A stretch of 64,000 nt of DNA from Puccinia triticina (taxonomy: Eukaryota; Basidiomycota; Pucciniomycetes; Pucciniales; Pucciniaceae). This document shows, piece after piece, positions 56,210 to 64,000 of this stretch. The first letter of the stretch is position 1; the number at the start of each line of letters is the position of its first letter. Location of the stretch: NCBI RefSeq assembly GCF_026914185.1, contig NC_070558.1, positions 992,001 to 1,056,000 of the forward strand, written 5' to 3'. The notes under the pieces were generated by a model, which saw only the letters and a program-made list of their open reading frames with translations, made no database searches and was not told the origin of the DNA. The position numbers and the translations under genes were made by a program.

Positions 56210-58327
56210 TTTTACTTTCTGAGCGCTTAAAAGGGAAAGGATAAGAGCCTGTAAGGGGGCAGCGATGTCAGGCGATGAGGTTAGGGGAGAGGAGATGAAG
56301 GACAGAAAGGCTGATGGGGGAGACTTGGGAGGACGAGAGCAAGTGTGTGTATGTAAATAGGTTGCCCCAAGGCCTTCAAATTATCCAACAGGATCAGCAA
56401 ACTCAATGCAATACTCCCTCCTCCGAGGAGCGCGAGGCGCCTCCGATGGACGGAGTTGATTGTACACCCCAACAACCTCCCAACGCACGTTGCGCACGAT
56501 AGCCATCTCCTTGTGCTTTGAAGGCCCAAACAGTTTTGTTTGGGCCATTTCCTAAGGCCTAGCCAGTTTCTATGAAATAAGGAGGTTCCCTTGCACATTG
56601 AAAATTTTTCAGAAGCCAATTTGGCCGGTGAGTTGAGACTCACGAGATTTCTAAAACCAACAAGCAGTGAAGTATGAGCAAACTAGCAGTCATCCTACAC
56701 TCCACAGGTCTTTGGAGGCTCAGATAACTTCCTACTAGGCCTTTGAAATTTGGAGACCCAAGTAAGTTCCTGTGGGACAATTGCATAGTCACCAGACAGT
56801 TTGGTGTGAGCCTCCTGATGGCCATGGGCCTTTTGTGACTCAAAGTGCTCTACAGAGCAAGACCTAGGCCTGCAGGCCCATTTCTTGATTGTGTCAAAGC
56901 CATACAGGAGCCCGGGGATATGTTTGGTAAATTGGTGGCAACACTACATAGGCCAGCCATGCTAACTGTTAGCATGAGTGCAGTGTAGGGCAGCATAATG
57001 GATGACTTCCCATCAGCATTTAGGGAGCTCTAGATTCCCCTCTAAATATTAAATCAAGACACCTACCAGAATTAACCAGCATACATGAAAGCAATGAACT
57101 ACAAGCTTAGGAAAACAATTTCCTTTTTAATGAATATTGAGAGTTTGGATGTGTAAGTTGAGATCAGGGAGGCTACTAGAATCAATGGGAAGTCATCCAA
57201 TACCACCAACACTACAGACATTTTCTGTTAGATGTTGGATGAATTGTGCTAACACTAACCATTTGCAAAAGAAAAAACATGCCCACTATGCTGTGTTACA
57301 CCACATTTTAGCAGAAAAAGCTGCTAAAGGTTGTTCAGGCCTAGCAGTGTTAACAGCATGCCAACAATACAAGATAAGTGGCTTTCAAAAAGGATTACTA
57401 CACCAGCAAGCTTATATATGGCCATTAACACAGCATAGTGTAATGGCCCACTGTTGTGAGTGGTCAATTGGTATTGTGGCCAAACATTGTGTGGCCATTC
57501 AGGTTCTGATTTTAGAATGCGCCAAAGTCACAGATCACCACCTGAACTGATTCTCACCCTTCTGCAGCACACCTAGAAGGAAATTAGTGGAATGCCATGG
57601 CCAAATCAGCTGACAAAAGCCAAATGGATGTGCACCTGTCAAATGGGGCTGTCAATAACATGAAGGCAAAAAGCACTGGATGGGCCAGAGGAAATGTGGC
57701 AACCATATTAAGCAGTTGTTTGAGGGTGGAGAGGACAAGTTAGACATGACTCGTATATATATGGTGCGAGTGGGTTATTGCCAAGGTGGCAGACACTGGA
57801 AAGAGCCTGGAATACAGACAGTTCAGTGCATCAAGCTTCAGAAAAAAGTCATCAATAGACTCAAGGGCTTAAAAAACACCCTTGATAACCCCCATTACAG
57901 GCTGTTGTTCACTGATACAGTGTGTAACATTTAGTGACGTATTGTGAAGTATCAAGAATTCAATAATTTTTCCACAAAAATAACATGTTTCTGTTAGCAA
58001 TAGTGTCTGATGCATTACAGATTTGGGCCCAAATATTGTAACATATTTCAAAGGCCTACTGTTGTTACTATTATTATCATAGTGTAATTTGAAACCAATT
58101 AGTTCACAATTTGTTGGAGTGCATAAACACAATCCTTTTGCAACCGCAAAAGTTGACCCAAAGTCCAGTATGGAGAGGTGTGAAGACTACTGGCCAAGCA
58201 GGAAGGAAAGAGCCAAGTTGCACAATCCTTTCAGCCACCTCAAGATCCCAAAAGGTGAAGAAAGAAGCCAGCTCAAGTATGCCCATGTGATGACTGGAAA
58301 ACCTGCACAAGCTGCATACTTGTAATA
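56210..58327. other. Repeat-derived intergenic patch
   Basis: 56210-56640 is the upstream flank of malic enzyme. From about 56640 the DNA is CpG-poor. Frames at 57137-57550 and 57680-57934 are protein-like but unassigned. CTAACTGTTAGCATG near 56960 and ATGGCCCACTGTTG at 57430-57443 recall the AACGGTGGGCC element family and may be a decayed member. Confidence 0.35.
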
Positions 58328-58459
58328 GCACTGTTCACGTAAGCTAAACATCAGCAAGATTGAAATAAAGTTTATCCCATTGTGCCAGCCAATTTGGCTG
58401 GGAAAGTATGCTGATGTATATCTCTCACCATGGTCATAGATTTCTTACGTGAACAGTGC
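58328..58459. mobile_element. 132-bp TA-flanked MITE
   Basis: Perfect 16-bp terminal inverted repeats GCACTGTTCACGTAAG / CTTACGTGAACAGTGC, flanked by TA at 58326-58327 and 58460-58461. No coding capacity. A TA duplication fits a Tc1/mariner-type transposase in trans. Confidence 0.85.
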
Positions 58460-58852
58460 TAATATGATCTCGCTATGAACGGCAGCAAATCACCAGGCAC
58501 GGGGTTTTTGTAGCCTGATCGAGGCTCTTAACAAGCCTCGAATACACGTTAAGACGGTTCAAACCCATAATGACATGGTATTAGATTGTCCACACACAAG
58601 TACATAAATATAGGGCTATAGACAATCGATTTACATTACATGTCCGAGATTTCGGGAGGCGGTGGGGGGGATAAAAAACTGAGAGCCGCTCGTCAGAACC
58701 CTAAGCCGACGGAGATAAAGAAAGTATACATGGACTGAGCCGCTCGAAAGACGATGCCAACGTGTGGTATTGACCCTGTCCCTAGTAAAGCTCTGCCCCA
58801 ACCAAGGCCGCGAGAAATAAAACCCGCAAGAAAGCCCGAGACGGAAAAGGAC
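58460..58852. other. 3' flank of the Sec7-PH gene
   Basis: Includes a GGTGGGGGGGATAAAAAA tract and the likely terminator region of the minus-strand gene. No gene. Confidence 0.4.
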
Positions 58853-61800
58853 TTAATGAGAAAACGCCGTCGGCGAGGCTTTGGAGAGCGATAATTTGAG
58901 CTTGATGGTCGACTCTAAGGCGTTCAAATAGGTGGTGTATTTGATGATCTCGGCCATCAAATATTGCGACTTTTTCTCCCAATTAGCCATCGCTTTTTGC
59001 AGATAGATCGGCCGGTTCCAGTACTGAATCGTCCATCATCATCATCGCAAAATAAAAATAAAAACAATTAGTGAGGGCTGATGAGAAAAAAAAAGAGGGG
59101 AGGGAGAAGAAGACTGACCATATTGACCATCGGTCTCCTCAGTAAATTGTGTCTCTCGAGCTCGACTTGGATATGCGAGTTATGTCGTCTAAGGCTCTCG
59201 AGTTGGACGTGTTCGGGGAGGGAGCTGAGGGCCATGGGTGGCACGGGAGGGTTCCAGTCGCTGATGGTAAGTTTCTCAGGGACAGCAGCTTGAGCGGGGG
59301 GGCGGTCGATATGGAGGTTAGAGGCGGTTTTAGACTCGGGCTGGGAGGTGGTGCCCTGGGTGTCGATGCTGGTGGCGGAGTGGGACCAGTGTTCGGCGTC
59401 GCTGGCTCGATTGGTCTGGGTGACTAAGGTGGGCGAGTGTGGGGTCCCAAGGGGCAGGCCGTTGAAGAGCCGGTCCCGCAGCCGGCGTCCCTTGTGACTG
59501 TGACCCGAGTGGCCGCTGACGATGCTCATCATCTCCTCTTGATCGCCCTGGCACTCTCGCAGATCTTCCTTCTTCTCCACCGCAACCGGTGCGTCCGCCT
59601 CCAACAGCTTGTTCCAGCCGTACTCCATGTTCGACACGCCGCCCGTCAGCGGCTCCTTGCTCAGCCGGGCAGCCCAGTAATTGCACGTCGATACCCACTC
59701 GTAGACGAGCTCCTCCGTCCCCGCTTGGAAGAAATACGAAGCCCCAGTCGAGAGCGTTAAGACGAAGACGTGGGCTCGCTCCTTGCTGTATCCGGAGACT
59801 AGGACACTCGTTAGCGCATGTGAGAGGGTGATTGCACCTAATAGCTGTGCGTTCGGCAGCCAATTCCCTCCCCCGACTCCCGATACACCTTCAGAGCTGA
59901 TCGTTGTCGTGGCTCCGACTTCATTGGAAGTTGAACCGGCCGCCATGCCGGCGCCAGCAGAAGAGCCGCCACTATTGCCGAACTGGAACATCTTGAGGAC
60001 ACCCGTCTGGATCACCACAAACACTTGGGCCCAACCTCGATCCTTGTGTCTTTTGCCCTTCGATTCCCAATACTGCTTGCGCTGGAGAATGCCCTCTTTG
60101 GCCCATGGGGCCCCCAGAAGCGCCAGCTCGCTATCCCTCGTCTGCTCATCATCAACTTGGCTCGACTCGAGTGACTCTTCTTCGTGTTGTTCACGGATGA
60201 TTGATTGGGAAAGATTTGAGACAAAGCCGATTGATGGAGTGGTCAGATTGGTGAGGTTCAGCGATGAGCCTGCGTTCGATGAATAACCCTGGATAGATCA
60301 CAAAATTCCAAAACCGAAGGTCAATCAACGTATTGAAAGAGGGAAAGACAGAGAAAACCTACCATCATACCCGAAGGCAAACTAGAAACGGAGGTACTCG
60401 CACTAGGTGTTGGACTATTGGGTCGTCCACCTGGCGTATCAGGGCCAGCGGAGAGCAGAGCAGCAAATCCACCGAACCCGCGCAAGCTGGCACGCTTGTG
60501 AGTCCCGATAGAGTCAGCGACGCCGTGCGTGTAATGGTTGCGGCGACTAGCCATCCGTTGAAGACTTCCATAAGCTCCAGGCTCCTGAGATTGAGGTTCG
60601 GCGAGATTTTGAGCAATCGGATGACTTTTGACGGCCATATAAATATCCTAATAAGAACCAAACATCACCATCAGCATCAATTCAATGAAAGCAATTGAAA
60701 TTTGGAGGAAAGGACAAGAAACAAGAAATCACCTTTAATAGGGATTCGACTTCCTTTTCAAACTGGGCTTTGGTGGAGGCCTTCGGAGCGGGGGAACCAT
60801 TTTCAGCTGATCTGAGATTCACTGTGCTTGGGAGATCATCAGCCCGACTGGCGGCAGGGGAGCAAGATGCGCCAGTGTCGAGGGACGCATGACGCTCATG
60901 ATCGGTGCTGCTACTGCCTGGTAGAGGAGAGTAGACGCCGGAAGTTGCTGGAAGATCGTCCTCACTGGGCCAGGAAGTGATGCTGTGGCTTCGGCGGGAA
61001 GTTTTTATGACGGGTTGGGAGCCAGTCCGAAGGGCATCCCGCCACCGCTCCATCGAGGGGCGAGCTGCAGTGTGGGAGGAGGTACCCGAAGCGGGTAGAA
61101 CGCGGGTGAGATCGACAAATGAAGTTCGTCGATTTCGCGTCGCCATGCTCCCGTTACTGGCCATTTTGAAATTCGCCCTATACGTGTCGGCTGTGGTCGA
61201 GGAAGGCCGAGACGGTTCGATAATCGAGGCCTTCGACCGGTTTGCTTCGGGAAGGTCGAACTGAGACAGTTGCGCGTAGACGGTCTCCATGGTGTTGCGG
61301 ATGAATTGAGAGCGTGACATGCGTGAGGTAGTGTCGACGACGTGAAGATCGGTATTGAGCAAAAGAATCGAATACGACATAGCATGTACCATATCTACAC
61401 GAGAAATATCACGGGGAGAGGGAAAGATGAGTAATGATATACCTCAATAAAGAGAAAGAGAAAAACATGTAGGAGCAACTAACCAGCATTGACATAAATA
61501 TTAGATTGATTTTGTTCCCAATACCTTCGACTGAACTCGGCCAAGATGCGGTCGACTTGTTGAGTTTCACCCTTGAGATACATCTTCGTGCAGAGCTTCC
61601 TGAAGGCAAGATCGATTCTGAGGTCTTTGAAGTCGAACTTGTCCATGAACGCGCGACGCGTTAGCGCTTGGAGTTGGTTCTCGGATGTCTCGGGGCTACC
61701 GAGCCATTCGGTCAGCTTCCGACGCTTGATAATCGACTCGTCCTCCTGCCAGAAGAGCTCGGCAAGCCTGTGGGCGTTTGCTTGTAACGTCATGCCCGGA

Positions 61801-64000
61801 ACGTGGAGCGAGTGTGGCGGGTTGGAATGAACGGAATCTGGCTTGTCTGAGTGCTCTAGATTAGGGGAGGGTGCTGAAGTCGGCAGTGAATGTGGGTTGG
61901 AATGAGCGGCGAGGTTTTCCCGACTTGGAGGCAGAATTGTCCGCGAGTCCTCTTCAGGCTGTTGAGGCCCCGAGACGATGACGGAGAAGAAAGAGGAATC
62001 GGGTGGGGTTGACGGGCGAAGGCTCCTCAAGTTGGGTGAGGATTGGTGATTGCGGGGTGTACGAATATCGTCACTAGCGGGTCCGAGCTTGGTCGGCTGT
62101 GCTTGGTCGAGATCGCGCCTCTGGAGCTGAGGAATATGTTGAATGATAGAACGATCAGGCTCGACAATCGGTTTGATGCCTAAGCCTGCGTTACCTCTCT
62201 TGGGAGGAGCGGGTTTAGATGACTGAGGCTGATGAGTCCTGATGCTGGAGGAGACATGCCCAGACGATTTGGAGAATGCAGAGAGATCTCCACGGTTGAA
62301 AAGGGTTGATCGGGGATGTGATTGTGTATTAGGGCTAATGGGGGGTTTGGAAGATGAGGCTGTCGACATGGGATGCGTGCTTTGATTAGTTGTATTGACA
62401 GAGTTAGAGTGGCCTGGCTCAGAAGTAGTACTATCAGATGATGATACGAGCCGGATGCTCGGCGATAGAAGAGATAAAGGATCGTCGGTTTCACTATCTT
62501 CATCCTCATGTGTGAGTAGTCCCAGCAGGGGCTCGACTGTACTGCCGGGAGCTGTTTCAGCGCTGGTGGTGCGGGAGACAGGCTGTGATGAGATTTGAGG
62601 ACGTCTGGAGGCGGCAGGGAACTGACTTCCGAGGATCTTCGGGGCCAGGGCACAGTCATCCTCGGTGTAACCTCGGCGTCGAAGATTGACAGATCGAACG
62701 GAAGTGAGCGGGCTGAAAGTGAGTTCTCGACTTTCTTTCATCGAGCTCGCTCGAGAGACAATTCCCTGGGGGCTGGACAGCCCGGAAGTAGTACTAAGAT
62801 TGGGCGAGGAGATCGAGCCGGGATTAACCTGGATGGTTGAGCCGTCGCTCGAGGGGCTTTGCTGGGAGCTGAGGGCAGGAGATGTGACAATTGCCAGGCT
62901 GGAGGATGGGATCGGGCTCGAGTGGTCGAGATTGAGGGCTCTGATCCGGGACTGACTGAGGGACTTGTCAAGCGGCTCGGCCGGATATCTGGACTGGATA
63001 GCGGTGCGGTTCGGATTGACCAGGCTGGGCAAGCAGGTAGAGGCGGAGAGTGCGGCGCTGTCTGGAGGAGGGGGGTTTTTGTTTAGGTTGTACTGATGGC
63101 TCGTAGCCGGGTTGAGGACGAGCGGCTTGTTGAAGACCCGCTCAGAAATGCCCCCGTCTTGGGCGTGAGGGTTGCTGGGGTCGATTAGATCAGATGCAGC
63201 TGAGAAGAATGATGACATCGAACCAGATGATGAAAGAGTGTCAATATCAGGAGCTGATTGCAAGTCAAAGCCAGTGGAGTGAACAACTTGTTGCATATGT
63301 TCGATTGGTTCAGAAGGATGGAGAGCAAGAGAAGACTGACATGCTTTAGGAGTCTGAGGAGATATGGAGGAGAGACCCCCTCGGAGGACGCCATCTTGAT
63401 CAAGATTCCAACGCTCGAGACTCAGTCGGAGTTTATCCTCCTCGCTCAGCCCGGTGCTGGAGAGGTTGGATAACCGGTGGGTTTGTGAAGGGGAGTCCGA
63501 TGAGAGTAATGACGATGAGATAGATGCTGAGGCATGTTGACTGGCTGGGCCAGCAGACGAGCCGAGCTGGCCGCTATCAGCTCCACCCAGAGTGCTCGAG
63601 CTGGAGCCCAGAAAGGTGGTGGGGGTTAGCACGGGGCGAGTTTTGCCGGAGCGTAAATCAAAGGGTGCGGGGATGGTGCGCGTCTTGGAGAGGGATGAGG
63701 GGGGTAGGTTGGTTGAGCTTGGGGGACGTGATTGGGCTGCACGAGGGCTCAAAGGATCTGCGCGCTGCTCGGTGTAAGATACCAAGGCCCTGGAGGTTGA
63801 ATGCAACCAAGAGGACTTGGGCTGAGAAGAAGGGGATGGCAAGGGGGGATGCTGCTTGGTAGAGCTGCGTGCAGGGCTGTGGGACCTGCTAGAAGCGCTC
63901 GGCGAGAAGAGGGATTCAGAGGGGGAGCCATGGCGGGTGAGCTGAGAGGCAGACATCGACTTGCGGAAAGCTTCTTGATGGGAATTGGCAAGAGTTTTCG
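58853..64000 (-). CDS. Sec7-PH ARF guanine-nucleotide exchange factor (Syt1/EFA6-like), 5'-partial
   Basis: Promotes GDP-GTP exchange on ARF-type GTPases at membranes. Visible exons: 61484-64000 (open to the window edge), 60733-61394, 60363-60647, 59119-60288, 58853-59023. From the first internal ATG (63956) 1586 residues are seen, but the frame stays open upstream (TLANSHQEAFRKS), so the true start is outside or in another exon. A Ser/Pro-rich N-terminal region of ~700 residues is followed by the Sec7 domain: FMDKFDFKDLRIDLAFRKLC, YLKGETQQVDRILAEF with the catalytic Glu finger, FSRRYWEQNQ and SYSILLLNTDLHV (split by an intron). A PH domain comes next (WAKEGILQRKQYWE, GWAQVFVVIQTGVLKMFQFG, YFFQAGTEELVYEWVSTCNY) and a coiled-coil tail (WEKKSQYLMAEIIKYTTYLN). 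Sec7-PH-coil order matches yeast Syt1 and animal EFA6. No lesion is seen. Confidence 0.92.

Noticed and set aside
61479..63991. Plus-strand frames opposite the Sec7-PH gene
   Set aside because: Short antisense shadows of a Ser/Pro-rich coding exon with no domain content.

Overview
This window is nuclear DNA of a filamentous basidiomycete, most likely a rust fungus (Pucciniales) or a close relative. Genes are split by many short introns (about 50-130 nt) with GTRNGT-like donors and AG acceptors. The housekeeping set is fungal: SPB4 helicase, PTH2, WBP1, an Ups/PRELI protein, malic enzyme, TSC2, FHIT, a BRD8-like NuA4 subunit and a Sec7-PH ARF-GEF. Between gene islands lie CpG-poor stretches full of inverted-repeat elements. 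The rust assignment is inference. It rests on overall style, the cell-wall hydrolases (two GH71, one GH131), a small secreted protein, and a 401-residue protein that resembles lineage-expanded uncharacterised rust families.

Layout. 1-9.9 kb: a decayed AreA/NIT2-type GATA factor gene split by a 470-bp inverted-repeat element, then repeat-rich DNA with a second copy of that element and a ~2.9-kb unit with long inverted arms. 9.9-22.4 kb: a gene island with GH71 glucanase 1 (+), PTH2 (-), BRD8-like bromodomain protein (-), SPB4 (+, divergent from the bromodomain gene) and an Ups/PRELI lipid-transfer protein (-). 22.4-27 kb: repeat DNA with two small inverted-repeat elements. 27-34.8 kb: GH71 glucanase 2 (-), the 401-residue family gene (+) with a hairpin around its TATA box, and a small probable mitochondrial protein (+). 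34.8-39.4 kb: repeat DNA with a third, divergent copy of the 1.1-kb-position element. 39.4-64 kb: GH131 (-), FHIT (+), TSC2 (-), WBP1 (+, divergent from TSC2), a small secreted protein (+), malic enzyme (-), a repeat patch, and a Sec7-PH protein (-) that runs off the right edge.

How the genes relate. There is no operon logic. The two GH71 proteins (GPI-anchored in my models) and the secreted GH131 point to beta-1,3/1,4- and alpha-1,3-glucan remodelling at the fungal or host wall. TSC2 is the GAP of the TORC1-Rheb axis. The decayed GATA factor belongs to the family that reads out nitrogen status downstream of TOR, but nothing in the sequence ties the two together.

I did not find a convincing wholly new biological system. 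The most distinctive signals are the multiply broken GATA gene, the TIR element family with a GCGTTAGCG-iterated body and 7-8 bp target duplications, a 4-nt microexon required by the GH131 reading frame, and CpG decay that differs between the two arms of one repeat. Exon models were worked out by eye from reading frame, splice signals and family conservation. Each multi-exon model I totalled gives a whole number of codons.
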